This document shows positions 1-11,324 of a DNA stretch of 64,000 bases, one piece after another. A model generated the notes under the pieces. The model had not been told where the DNA came from and ran no database searches. It saw only the letters and a list, made by a program, of their open reading frames with translations. The stretch comes from Euryodendron excelsum (Eukaryota > Streptophyta > Magnoliopsida > Ericales > Pentaphylacaceae), in the NCBI GenBank assembly GCA_033060915.1, contig CM065394.1:22249001-22313000 (forward strand), given 5' to 3'. Each line of letters begins with the position of its first letter. Positions within the stretch are counted from its first letter, which is position 1. The translations under genes and the position numbers were made by a program.

Positions 1-1077
1 TATGTTTTGTAAATGTGCCAAATTTGTCTAAGGAAAGATATTGCTGTCAAGAAATATTCTCTTCAAATCTGCAGCAAATCCAGCCATGAATCAAGAAAGA
101 AATAAGGAAAGATCAAGGCTTCCACAAAGACACTTTCGGAAAGGAAAATTACTGGCAAAGCAAATATGGAAAGATTTACCCTCCGAAATTTGCAGAAAAT
201 TCGGCAGCATCTATGAAATGATTAAAGTCATATACAAGATATTTTAAGGAAGGAAAATTCTAGGGAAATTTTCTCCAACGCCTACATTCCAAAAGAAGAC
301 CAGAGATCATCTTTATATATACAATACATAGTTGAAGAGAAAGACAAGTTTTTGAGAGCTTCGTTGTGTTTTCTCTTGTAATCCTTTGAGAGCTTTATTG
401 GTATATTCATTCTGTGAGAGAATTTATTTGTAAGCAAGAGTGGTTTTACTCTTGTAAGAGAGATATCTAGCTAAGAGGATAGCTAGGGTTTAGGTGTGAC
501 TAGGGCCTGTTCAAAATTTAGTTGGAGCGATAGAATCACTTTTAAGGTGGACTAGCATCGGTAAAGCTAGTGGTTGTATCAAATCATTGGATATAGTGGA
601 GAAAAATCTCAAATAAGAAGCCTTAGGGTGTGCACGTAGGCTAAAAGAGTTAAAGCCAAACCACCAAAAAATCTGGTGTCTCATTCTATTACTTACTTTA
701 TTTTTATGCTTGGTTTGCTATTTATTATTGCTTAAAATTATCTCCATATCTTTAATTTGTTTGATCATTACACTGCTTGAGATTAATTTGTGGCTAATCA
801 AAAAATCGTTTGTTTAAGCTTTCTCATCTGGTATTTTGAGCATTTTCATTTAGTTCCTACGACTTACCATCTCTCTATAATTTTGAGCATTCTCATTTCT
901 AGATTAGAGCTTTCTCATATATGGTTTGTAAGTTCATAACTTTATGTTTATTTGAGCTCTCTCAGTTCTGAATTAGAGCTTGCTCATTTCAATTGCTTAG
1001 TATTATTGCCATAAGGTATTTTTAATTTTTAAAAACTCAATTCACCACCCTCTTTGGTTGCTTTCTGGGTAACAACA
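1..1077 (+). mobile_element. Truncated LTR-like remnant, possibly Copia
   Basis: This stretch has no credible gene. It reads like the 3' part of a long LTR: AT-rich, with repeated 'gagcattctcatt'-type phrases between about 830 and 990, and ending with 'aattcaccaccctcttt' followed by 'gggtaacaaca' at 1071-1077. That ending resembles the 3' end of some plant Copia LTRs. No primer-binding site follows; LINE-like sequence begins soon after. The left boundary is outside or near the window start, so solo LTR and truncated 3' LTR cannot be separated. Family assignment is inference from texture. Confidence 0.35.
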
Positions 1078-1149
1078 TATACAAAAAGTGTCGACAAAGC
1101 TCAAAAAAGCACCTATATATCAATAGGGAAGTTCAATTTCCCCAAAAAC

Positions 1150-4070
1150 TCTACAAAAGATCTCAAAGAAAAATACAAGGTCCCCTCAAGCCAAAAATAT
1201 AAGAAAACAAGCATTAATCCTTTTAAGCTATACACGGGACACTCCACTTCATTAATAGATATTCTATTTCTCTCCCTCCAAAGGCTCCACATAACATGAA
1301 GCGGTGTTGTCTCCCAATCTTTCTGATTACTGCCCTAGGGCAGCCCTCCCTCCAAGAAACCAAAAACAATTGTTTAACAGAATATGGCATCACCCATTCC
1401 ACTCCAAAAGTAGAAAACACCGCACTCCACACCTGCCAAGCCACTCGACAGTGCAAAAGAAGGTGACTCATAGACACTGCTATTTTCTTGCACATGTAAC
1501 ACTAATCCATCATAATTTTGTCTCACTTCCTGTTCAGATATTACCAATAGTCAAAATTGCTTCCCATGCCACAGTCCAAAAGAAGAATGCCACCTTAAAG
1601 GGAACCTTCAATTTCCAAATACCAATCCCGGCAAGGAAGCATCCCCCTTCCCTATGAGCTACAATATAAAGAGGTAACAAAAAATCATATTAGACCTTTT
1701 AACTTTCCAAACCACCTTTGTCCCTGTTAGAACCTTGCAATCTAAAGCATTCTAAAAAATGCCTTAATTGATTTCACCTACCAACCTTACAAGGCCCTTC
1801 TGAGTGAGGGACTCCAAGCAGCTCCAGCGAAAGATAGGGTCCAACACTCTACCATGGAAGCCTCTCAATCCCTTGCCATGTCGTACAAGTCCAGAAAGAT
1901 CTCCCTAGGAGGCTTTCATCCCCACCACACATCCTGCCAAGAGCTTCACCCTCCTTACATTAACCACCTTAAAGCAAGTAAGATTGGGGAATTAATCCCT
2001 CACTTTCATAATGCCTTCACAAGCACCAAGTTCAAGAATCCCTCTAATGGTACCCATCCCCTAATCCCCTAGCCACACCCAATTTTCCCTACAATAACTC
2101 TCCTCCACACCCTTTCTCTCTCCAACATGAACCTCCAATGCCACTTCCATGAAAGTGCCTTGTTTAACTCTTCCAAGTTCCGGATCCCCAAACCACTGCC
2201 CTTCAAAGGCAAGCACACACACACCTCTTTCCAACCAATAAGACTATCTTTGAAAATGCTTCTGCCAACCCTCCTAACAAGAAATCCCCCCATATTTTAT
2301 CAAGCCTATTCACCACAGAAATAAGGATGGTGAAAAAGGATAAATAATAAGCAAGCATACTTGACAAGGAACTCTTAATGAGTGTCAATTTACCCCTTTT
2401 GGACAAATACTGCCTTTTCCAAGTAACAAACCTTTTGTCGAACCACTCCACCACCACATCCCAAATAGCCCTAGATTTGAATGAGGTCCCCAAAGGAAGA
2501 CCCAAATAAGCCAAAGGCAAGGAGCCAATCTAATATTCCAAGTTGGCTGCTAACATATACACATTCTCAACCTCTCCTATAGAACAATTTCACTCTTAGA
2601 AAGGTTGATTTGAAGGCCAGACACTACCACAAAACAAAACAAAGCATAAGACACTGCAAAAATCTTAATTCCTCTACAACTCCAAAAAATATCATAATGT
2701 AATGGGCAAATAACAAGTGTGACACTGACACCATTTCACCTCCCCTATCCCTAACCTAAAACCCCTTCAGCCAACCTTTTAACATCACCCTTCCCACCAT
2801 AAAGCTAAGAGCCTTCATAACAATAATGAACATCAACAGAAACAAAAAAAAATACAGAACCACATCTACAGACACCATCTATCCCTAAAAGGCTAAAACA
2901 CATCCGAGACATCAAGTATTACAAAAATTCCCAAAATATATAATCAACTGACTTTTCTATTTTGAATTTGCATATTACCCTCGGAACCTTACTCCCTAAC
3001 GTAGAACCTGCACATTCATTTGCCACCAAAGCTGCATCCAAGATCTGCCTCCTTCCATCAAAGTGTTCTAAAAATCACAAATGATCAAACCAATCACCAA
3101 TTTTAGCCTCAACGCTAGGACCTTAGCTACAATCTTACATACACTACCGAATAAGCTCGTTGGTCTGAAATCTCTGATGTCCCATACCTGACCCTTTTCA
3201 GGGATAACGGCAATAAAAGAAATATTAAGCCTCCTCTCAAACTCACTAGCCTCAAAAAGAGAATGTATCACTTCCATCGCTTCCCATGAACAACACTTGA
3301 ACACTGCTAGAAGAATGCTATATTGAACCCATTAGGACCCGGAGCTTTAACCCATTAAGGCTTCTCAAAGCCTCCACTATATCCTCCTCCATAAAGTGCC
3401 TTTCTAACCAAATCCACTCAACCTCTTGAATATAGCCAAATTCCAACCCATCCACTTGCGGTGCACAAGGCTCCGACTCGGCGTCCGGCCTCTTATAGAG
3501 GTCCATAATACCATTAGAAATGGTCTCCTCTATCAGCATCTCCCCATCAATCTGAAGCCTACCAATAATTCTTCTGTAAGCATTGGCCATTCAATGGAAG
3601 AATTTGGTATTCCCATTCCCCTCCTTAAGCCACAGGGATGTAGCCCTCTGATGCCAGCTCACCTCCTCTGAGATCATAAGCCTCCCACCTCACCGTTATT
3701 CTCAGCTCTAAGCACCTTCTCCTCTTTATAATACCCACTCCTCCCTCCTCATCAAGCTATTTGATATCTTCCAGAAGTCTCACCATTTTAACTTCCAGCC
3801 TTTCAAGACACCTACTTATTCCATCTCTCCAAATGTTCTTTCAGAAACTTAAGTTTCCTAGCAAGGCAAAAGCCTGGATCGCCTTTGACCATGTAACCCA
3901 CCATCCTTTAACCATGTCAATGAACCCCTCCTCCCTTAATCATATATTCTTGAATTCGAAAAGGTTAGGGCCACTTCTCAACCCCTCACTTCCAAGCAAA
4001 TAGACACATAATCTGAGAATAGTCTGGGCAAAACAGTTTCACTACTATCGGGAACGAGTCCATGTTTCAC
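1150..4070 (-). mobile_element. Decayed LINE (non-LTR retrotransposon), 5'-truncated
   Basis: Reading the minus strand from about 4070 downward gives the conserved landmarks of a plant LINE ORF2 in the right order. First is the linker between endonuclease and RT, with 'ARKLKFLKEHLERW' near 3830-3880. Then come 'MANAYRRI' (ending near 3590), the RT block 'DIRDFRPTSLFGSVCKIVAK' (3130-3190), and 'PLAYLGLPLGTSFKS' with 'YLSKRGKLTLIKSSLSS' (2360-2520). Last is a zinc-binding C-terminal block with CHLLLHC-like spacing (1223-1495). Stops and frameshifts separate the blocks, so it is dead. The endonuclease half is not visible, in line with 5' truncation. It lies in the inferred first intron of the GAUT-like gene, in the same orientation. 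Confidence 0.85.
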
Positions 4071-4903
4071 TAATTGAAAACTCAAATCTAGCAAGCATTC
4101 AATGGAAGTTCAGGCATCCATTGAGCAAGTGCTATAAATTCCATCTTCATCACCCCCAAGTACAGGCATTGTCAAACAGGACTATCTTTCAATGCTCAGC
4201 CCCAAAATCACAGAACTTTCCTACTAGAAACCATGAAAGAAGGGATAATCTATGCTTTACATCTATGGAATCCTATAGTTTACTGATCCAACACAATATA
4301 AATATTCTCAGCCATTGGAAGGCATGTCAAATTCGATTTGAGGCATTTTTCTCATTGAGAACTAAATGACCTTCAAAAAAATGAAACTAAGAATCTCTTT
4401 TGGAATGAAATCAATCCAACAGCCTCATTAAGTTTACATTAAAGTGGCTCAACCAAGCAAAGACCCAGTTGCTCCAACATTCTGCAACAATTTATGCGTT
4501 ATTCCTGCCTGCCACAGATAAATATCTAACGAGGTTGAATCCTTGAGTGAAGTAGAGTAGCAAAATATAAGGTCAAATTTTAAGGGCCACAAAACAACCA
4601 TCACTGATAGAGTCTGCATGCCAAATTATAAAGTTTACAACATCAATTGAACACCTCCACAGTCCTTCACCAGAACAAATTAGACAGAAATTATAAAGAG
4701 TAAGTTTTTCTTCCGAAATTGACATAAACAGAGCGTCTGACCCACAAAATTACATATCAGATTATATGGGTTGCTAGAGAGAGGAGGGAAAAAGGCATAC
4801 TTCCATGAAAATGATATATATTTAAACAAGGAAACACATGACAATACAAGTAAATATCTAAGGAAACAAAATTAAAGTAGGATCTGTCTGTCCTCTATCT
4901 TAC
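4071..4903. other. Intronic sequence without a recognisable gene
   Basis: No conserved coding block is seen on either strand. By position it is the 5' part of intron 1 of the minus-strand GAUT-like gene, between its donor site (4903) and the 5'-truncated end of the LINE. Confidence 0.45.
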
Positions 4904-5059
4904 CAGTATTGGTTCTTCGACCCGATCTTCATGGTGATGATTGTGATGAACAACAAACAAAACAAATCCTGCAACTGAGATAAGCCCAAGAAGCGCCCAG
5001 ATCCAACATGAAAACCTCCTTCGAACCGGGCGTCGGTAGTCGGCCGCCCGCCGCCGCAT
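4904..5059 (-). CDS. GAUT11-like: Galacturonosyltransferase 11-like, first coding exon (partial gene)
   Basis: The exon encodes 52 residues starting MRRRAADYRRPVRRR and ending EDRVEEPIL. It has an Arg-rich cytosolic tail (residues 2-15), one hydrophobic anchor (about 17-37) and a His-rich start of the stem. This is the layout of a Golgi type II glycosyltransferase and closely matches the N terminus of the GAUT10/11 branch, which includes enzymes of homogalacturonan (pectin) synthesis. The ATG at 5057-5059 was chosen because the in-frame upstream extension begins with GTG. The last codon CTG at 4904 abuts a donor GTAAGA (4903-4898), so the intron is phase 0. No glycosyltransferase domain (GT8) exon occurs between 4903 and 1, so intron 1 is at least 4.9 kb and holds the LINE and LTR remnant, unless the gene is broken. 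Naming rests on a short N terminus only. Confidence 0.65.
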
Positions 5060-5600
5060 CTTTTGCTGGTTCCTTCCACAATTCACTACCGGAAAAGAAA
5101 TTCAAAATGACCCATCACTCAGATTGGATCAAGGAGGCATTGAACTGGAGGCTTTCACCACCAAATAAAAAATTCAAAACGACCCTGCTCTAAAGAAACA
5201 ACAAAAATCAAGAATCAGAAACAATCCATCACTCAAATTGGATCAAGAAAGCAACTAAAAGGGTCTCCCTCACCATCTAAGCTCCTTGACACTTGAAGGG
5301 GCTCAGACAATTCCTTTTCAATATGATACTCACGCTATTACACACCTTTGAATCAAGTATTATAGGACTTAATAGGTGAAGACATTGAAAGAGCATGTCT
5401 GGTCATCCACGAATGGGGTGAAGGAGAGTGAAAACTTTTCGACAAATGCTTTTGAATGTGACGAGCTCTAGACACAGCTAGTGCTATTGTAGCATCATAA
5501 TATAGTCAATCGTATTGGGTATAAATGGTACCATTATTTCTTGTATTTTTTTATTTTCCCCTTTTATGTATTTATTCTTTTCTCTTTTCTTTTCTATTTT
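5060..5600 (-). promoter_or_regulatory. Probable 5' leader and promoter side of the GAUT-like gene
   Basis: The region lies just upstream of the GAUT-like ATG. It contains an imperfect duplication: 'ccatcactcagattggatca' near 5113-5132 recurs as 'ccatcactcaaattggatca' near 5226-5245. No TATA box could be assigned with confidence. Confidence 0.3.
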
Positions 5601-6338
5601 TTTGCCTCCGCTTGAGTTTTAAGACTTTTTAGAATAGTTTATTATTCGAGCAATCCTCCTATTACATATGCATCAGCTAATTGTCATAATCAATTTTAGG
5701 ATGCACTTCAAGTTGGACAAATTGAACTCAAGATCTCCAATTCCTTAGCATGATCATACGCATTTAAACCATTTAATTCTTTCTTTCTTTCTTAAAAGAA
5801 AATGGAATGTGTGTTTGTAAATAATCATATTACTCTTAATGAACTCAATATTTGAATTTTGATTTGTCAATAAACAAAAATAAATAAAAAGTGATAAATT
5901 TAAAATTAAGTAAAGGAAGCTAAACTTTTTCTTTTCTGGTTAGATTAGAAAATAAGAAGAAAAAAACAAACATATATTTGTCAAAAAATTATTTTTGATG
6001 AATATTTTTTATTGAATTATGAAAATAAGAAGAAAATAAATAAATATTTTTAACAGTCATATTTTTGTTTAATTACCCTGAGAAATAATATGTATAATTT
6101 ATTTTATATTACTCTTTTCTTGACAATTCAAAACTCAAAGTAAAAGGTTTTTTGAAGGATTTTCGAAAGGAACCCAACTTTTCTGTCTCTTTTAGTGTCA
6201 CTTTATGTGTCCTTTTATTTCTATTAGCTCATATGATCACATATGATAATTATAAAAACGTGTAAGAAGGAAAGTTTTTTTTTTCCTTTGATACAGGGTA
6301 TTTTTCTTTGAAGCTTGACAGACTACTACTTTAAGCAT

Positions 6339-6860
6339 GGATGGTAATTTAACTTGAAAAACTCAAAACCCGCTTCACGTTAGGGTTTGAGGTATAAATA
6401 AATAGTTTAGATTCGGGATATGGAAAAGAACATAAAATTCGAAGTGAGTTTTGGACATAATAGGATTTAGGTAACTCACCCCGATTATTTTATGAAATTC
6501 TTAAATATTATTATTATACTATAATAATATGAACTATTCGTGGTATATGCAAGTAAATGTTACGGTTTTGATCGATCTTCTTAATATTGGAATTTAGTCT
6601 TTTCCCTTTTTGTAATTTTATATTGTGTTGGTGTTTATATATATTTTCTTATTTTTTAGAGAAATATTTTTATTTTGAAGATTTATACAGGTTTAACACA
6701 TTCTAAAATGAACCACGATTATCTTAAGTGTGACGGGGATGGAATGGGGAGTTTAACCTGTTGTGAGTTTGAAACAAAATATGGGGTAGCAGTTTTTTTA
6801 ATAAGGGGCAGAGTAAGGTTTACTTTAACCTGTACCGAACAGCCCCCCTGTTGCCATCCC
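6339..6860. mobile_element. Degraded non-autonomous DNA transposon with short inverted ends
   Basis: The left end reads GGATGGTAA (6339-6347). The right end reads GTTGCCATCCC (6850-6860), whose reverse complement is GGGATGGCAAC. The interior has scattered G-rich phrases such as 'gggtttgaggta' and 'gggatggaatgggg', typical of plant non-autonomous elements with this type of terminus. Target duplications were not identified. Confidence 0.4.
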
Positions 6861-7264
6861 TATTCTCGAGCTCATATAATGTCGCCATCCACATGAACCA
6901 TGTAAACTTCATATAATGGTATGAATAGTAAATGGTTACAAGAGAGTGTGAAAATGAATTGAACTTGAGACGTCATACTTAAGCATGAGAACAAACTGAC
7001 CGTGAGCAGTCCCTTATGGTCGTAAGGAAATTTTTCCTACCACTGTCTTCCTATTTATCCTAACTGAAGATATAGTCTAATGACACAGACTATAGAGGAA
7101 GCATGGGAGGCATACGAAAGAGGATGAGGATGAGGATGTGGATTACTTTCTAATCCTAATAGTCTCAGTGCTTAACATGGTATAATAGGCTTAGGACAAA
7201 ACATAATTTGCAATTTTGCACGTTCCTCACTTCTCGTCTAATATATCTATTATCATTTTTTTAA

Positions 7265-7420
7265 GAGTAATGTTATATATAAATTAATTTCTTAATCTAG
7301 TTTATCACCTATAAAATATAATGCAATGGGACTCACATTAATAATTGCATGTAGAATTCATTCACTTTATATCTTTATAAGTAAGAAAGTGATTAGAAAT
7401 TAATTTATACATAGTATTTT
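7265..7420. mobile_element. MITE with about 30-bp terminal inverted repeats
   Basis: The left arm (7266-7298) contains 'ataaattaatttcttaatc'. The right arm (7388-7418) contains 'gattagaaattaatttat', nearly its reverse complement. The element is about 155 bp with no coding capacity. Class is uncertain; termini resemble hAT-like MITEs. Confidence 0.55.
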
Positions 7421-8130
7421 TTTTTTCTTTAATCTATTACTAAGGCATCCTCGCCTATATTTATGATCATGATTCGACTTACCTCCCTACCAAAGGCTTT
7501 GGACGTTTGATGTATTAAAAGAATATAGACTTCTCCCATGGAATGATTTTTCGTTTTCGATTTTGCCCTTACAGAGTGCTATTATTAGAATGCCGTAATG
7601 TGATTTTGCTCTCTGATTTTGGCCCAAACATTGTGTTACACTTCCAATGATGCCCTTGTGACCTAATTAATGATGACAACATTTTAGTGCTCATCACCTA
7701 ATAAGAGTTTATTATAATTATTATGTAACAGTTATGTAAACCTATTTAATCCGTTATTCCATTCATTTGATTCCAATATTTAATATCTATCAAAGAGATT
7801 TTGATTAAATCAATACCAAGGTGGAAAACGAAACCGAGTCCAAAACCCTCCAAATTCACACCTAAAAGCTTTCTATAATGGTGCTTTTACTATTTTCTTA
7901 TTTTTAAATTAAAATTCCTCTCTTTCCATTCCTAACCAATCATATCTTATGCATTTTGGGTCTCTTATTTGGATTGTGCCTCCTTTTCCTTTCTCATTTT
8001 TAAAGTCTTATAATTAAAGTCTAATTTAAAATTATTAAACAATTTTCAAATTTGATAACCTATATTGAATAGATATGCTAACTTCCAATTAGTTTTAGTA
8101 GTTTCTAAAACTACCTCTAATATATAATCT

Positions 8131-8161
<31 letters not shown>
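8131..8161. repeat. (CT)n microsatellite
   Basis: An uninterrupted CT dinucleotide run. Confidence 0.9.
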
Positions 8162-8641
8162 CAAGGAATGATCAAACAGAGAGACATGTTGTCACAGCGA
8201 CGATTGTAACGCTCCGTGGCTTTTTGAGGACCATGAATTTCGTGATCTTTAGATGTGTGCTTTGTGGCGTGTCTCTGGTTGACCTACTTCCTTTGTAATA
8301 ATGCTTTTAATTGAGAAGCTGGAGACTAAAGTCTCAATTCCCAACTGTACAAAATTTCGCAAAACAATTCTCTCTCGCTCTCTTTATCTCAACACCATCC
8401 ATTTCCTTTCATATGTTGTTATTGGTGTGTGAAGCCTTTATCGACAAAATAATAGGAACAAATACATTGATTGCTTATCTAATTTGTAAAACACTACTAT
8501 TAACAAAATTCTTTTAGAAAATTTTGCCAAAGTAGGAGGCTTTCATTGCATTCATCAAAAAAGTTGGGTTCCTACAAAGTTATACATCATTCTAAGAGGA
8601 GGGTAATGCTTTCTGAGCTAAAAAAAATATGAATTAAGACA

Positions 8642-9209
8642 TGATAATACGACAAGTATAGCTGGTCTGCCACCTCAATGGACAGACCAGATAAGCTCAG
8701 GCTATGTCTCCGGGCCCGAACCCTCAAACTCCCATCCAAACCAGGTCTGTCAACAGACCTGGAAGAGCAGAGCTCTAGCAGCACGCCAGGCGCTGCCATT
8801 AAGGCACCCCAAGATCCTCACCTGAATATCAGCCCCCACAATCCCACGATTGGGACAGTTACGTCCACAACTGGGGGCACGGTTCTTGAAGCCCAATGTG
8901 GCGGCATAACACTCCCCCACGATCCCTGGTTAGCAATTCAAGGGCACGATTAGCTCTCCCATTAGTGTGCCCGCAATCCGATCCACACTCCCTGCCAACA
9001 TTCCTATAAAAAGGGCAGTCATCCTCTCCAAAAAGGTACGAAACACATCAACCCTTAAGCATTGTTACTCTGGCCATTTATCTCTAGCTTAACTTTGGCA
9101 TCGGTGTGTCTTTAACAAGCACCACACCGGTGTCCCAAATAGGAGGATTCATCACCTCAATCGTTCGCATCAGTGATCAGAAAGGATGTACAAATTCACT
9201 GTATCATCA
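8642..9209 (+). repeat. 5' LTR of the Tat element
   Basis: The ends form an imperfect inverted repeat: TGATAATAC at 8642-8650 and GTATCATCA at 9201-9209. A TATA-like 'ctataaaaaggg' lies near 9003-9014. Two strong palindromes lie in the 5' third: CTGGTCTG/CAGACCAG (8662-8669, 8683-8690) and CCAGGTCTGT/ACAGACCTGG (8741-8750, 8753-8762). The boundary is supported by the following primer-binding-like sequence at 9211. There is no second LTR to confirm it. Confidence 0.65.
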
Positions 9210-10675
9210 GTTGGCACCGTTTGTGGGAACGACACTTTAGTTATTTCATGGTCTTGACCCGATCCGGTGCCCTATCAATCAGGCTAGACGAAGCAATGGA
9301 GAAACAAGGTACCGCCAGGATTGCTGCATTGGAGCAGCAGATCATCGAAATGATGGCATCCATGCACCAGCTCTAGGCTCAAAATCAAGAGTTAGAGAGG
9401 AGATTGCCCCTGCCACCAGTGACACCGGTAGTGGTGGATCCTCCACCCCTAGAGGACCCACCGATGCCTACAAACCAGTCGGTGACAAGAAACCGAAAAG
9501 GCAACGCCGGCGAGGGAGCGGAGGACCCAGTGTTTCCTAGGGAAAACCCTCCCCTAAGAGGGGGAGGAACCCATGCCGACGAAGCCTAGAGCCACATCGC
9601 CGAGTCCAAGGCGGTAACAATGGTGCTTTTGGAGCACATTGGCGAAACTCACCTAGTATGGTACGAGCAGTTGAAGGAGATGCAGGCTAAACTGGCTAGA
9701 GTGATTACTGCGGTAAACGAGAAAGGCCCCAACACAGTAGAAGAGTTGGTGAACAGGATAGACACGCCTTTCACGCCAGGGGTAATGAGGATGTCTTTAC
9801 CCCTGAAATTCAAGATGCCCACGTTGGAGTCCTTTGATGGCATAAAGGACCCCCTGGACCACCTTGAGACGTATAAAGCCCTAATGGACCTCCAGGCGGT
9901 CCCTGACGAAATTATGTGTAAGGCATTCCCTACCACCCTTAATGGCCCAGCCCGGATTTAGTTCCACAGGCTTTCCCCTGGGACGATCGACAAGTTCGTG
10001 GACTTGAGCAGGTTGTTCGTCAGGCACTATATTGGAGGGCAGAGGTAGAGGAGACCCTCCACTTCCTTGTTCAACACTAAGCAATGCGAGATGGAGACTC
10101 TGCGCTAGTTTGTCACCCGCTTCAATAAGGAGACTCTCTATGTGGATGACCTGGATCAGAAGGTGGCAGTAGTAGTTTTCATTGCAAGCGTTAGAACCCC
10201 CAAGTTCCTATTCTCCCTGGCCAAGGAGGCGCCCAAGACCATGGCTACGCTAATGCTCCGAGCGCAAAAATACATGAACGCAGAGGACACCCTTAAAGCT
10301 AGAGAAGACCTAGAGAGCACCACTTCCAGCCTAGACAAAAAGAGGACGGCTGAGGAGAAGAAGGATGACAGGGCAACGAAAGCCCCTAGACTAGCTGAGC
10401 AGAAGCCCAAAGCAAAGAGCAATAGGACCAAGCTAGCCAGATACAACCAGCATTTTACCCCCATAAATACTCCTCTGGATCAAGTGTTCTACGAGATCAA
10501 GGGGGATCCAGCGCTGAGATGGCTAGGACGGATGTGGTCCCCCCTAGAGAAGAGGCCAACCAACAAGTGGTGCCGATTTCACTAGGACCATGGCCACGAT
10601 ACGGAGGACTATTACGACCTTAAGCAGCAGGTTGAGAACTTAATCAAGCAAGGGAGATTAGGCTATACATAGTAG
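9173..10675 (+). pseudogene. gag pseudogene of the Tat element
   Basis: One reading frame carries a gypsy gag with landmarks 'PLKFKMPTLESFDGIKDPLD' (9800-9860), 'MCKAFPTTLNGPARI', 'LFVRHYIGGQR', and the C-terminal 'DHGHDTEDYYDLKQQVENLI' (about 10586-10645). The frame is interrupted eight times, at 9374, 9587, 9959, 10046, 10106, 10583, 10670 and 10673, and every stop is TAG. No frameshift is needed within gag. The true gag start is probably near 9250 ('VLTRSGA'), after the primer-binding site. Confidence 0.8.
9211..9228 (+). promoter_or_regulatory. Primer-binding-site-like sequence of the Tat element
   Basis: The sequence TTGGCACCGTTTGTGGGA begins one base after the LTR. It resembles the TGGCGCC-type primer sites of plant gypsy elements, with a CpG decayed to CA. 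The tRNA was not assigned. Confidence 0.55.
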
Positions 10676-10862
10676 GGGGTAGACGTGATGAGAGGCGAGA
10701 CCAGCCCCCAAGACAGGCTGAACGATAAAGTCCAAAGAGGGAAAGGCAAAATCAGCAGCCCATGGGAGAAATAAGGGTCATCTCTGGAGGGTCACAGGCG
10801 GAGGAGAGTCTTCGTCTGCAAGAAAAAGGCACGCTAGAGAGGCCTGGAGCCAGAGGGAAGTC

Positions 10863-11321
10863 ATGTCCATAGATCGGTCAGCCAAAAAATCTAAGGCAGA
10901 GCATGACCCCATCACATTCACTGATGAAGAGGCTGAGGCTATATGCCAACCTCACGACGACCGCTTGGTCATATCAGCAGTAGTGTCCAACTACTTGATT
11001 CAGAGGGTCCTTGTAGACAGCGGCAGCTCGGCAGACATTCTCTTCCTAAAGGGCTTCGAGCAGTTAAAGGTCGGCAGAAAAAAGTTACAATCGGTCAATT
11101 CTCCCTTGGTCAACTTCACTAGCAACAGAGTTACACCTTTGGGCTCCATAGTCCTACCAGTAACGCTAGGGACCGCACCCCAACAAGCTACCAAGATGGT
11201 GACATTCTTAGTAGTGGATTGTCCTTTGGCTTACAACATCATTTTGGGCAGAACAACCCTCAACGAATTCAAAGCTATACCTTCCACCTACCACTTGAAG
11301 GTCAAATTTCCCACATCCTAA
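10863..11321 (+). pseudogene. Aspartic protease domain of the Tat element
   Basis: An open stretch of 152 codons includes the retropepsin active-site motif LVDSGSSADILF (about 11010-11045), followed by 'VTPLGSIVLPVTLG' and 'YNIILGRTTLNEFKA', the flap and C-terminal part typical of plant gypsy proteases. It is in a different frame from both gag and the RT part. A frameshift and a stop near 11320 separate it from RT, so it cannot be expressed as a normal polyprotein. Confidence 0.75.
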
Positions 11322-11324
11322 GGA

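Larger units (their letters stand above)
5600..8641. other. AT-rich intergenic region with decayed DNA elements
   Basis: No credible coding sequence was found. The stretch holds a degraded TIR element (6339-6860), a copy of a dispersed repeat (6870-7010), a small MITE (7265-7420) and a CT microsatellite (about 8131-8161), all listed separately. The rest is unannotated AT-rich sequence. Confidence 0.6.

Noticed and set aside
5060..5086. Upstream extension of the GAUT-like exon
   Set aside because: It begins with GTG, not ATG. The ATG at 5059 starts the conserved MRRR sequence.
10156..10464. Minus-strand open frame in the Tat gag region
   Set aside because: It is opposite the recognised gag coding sequence and has no similarity of its own.
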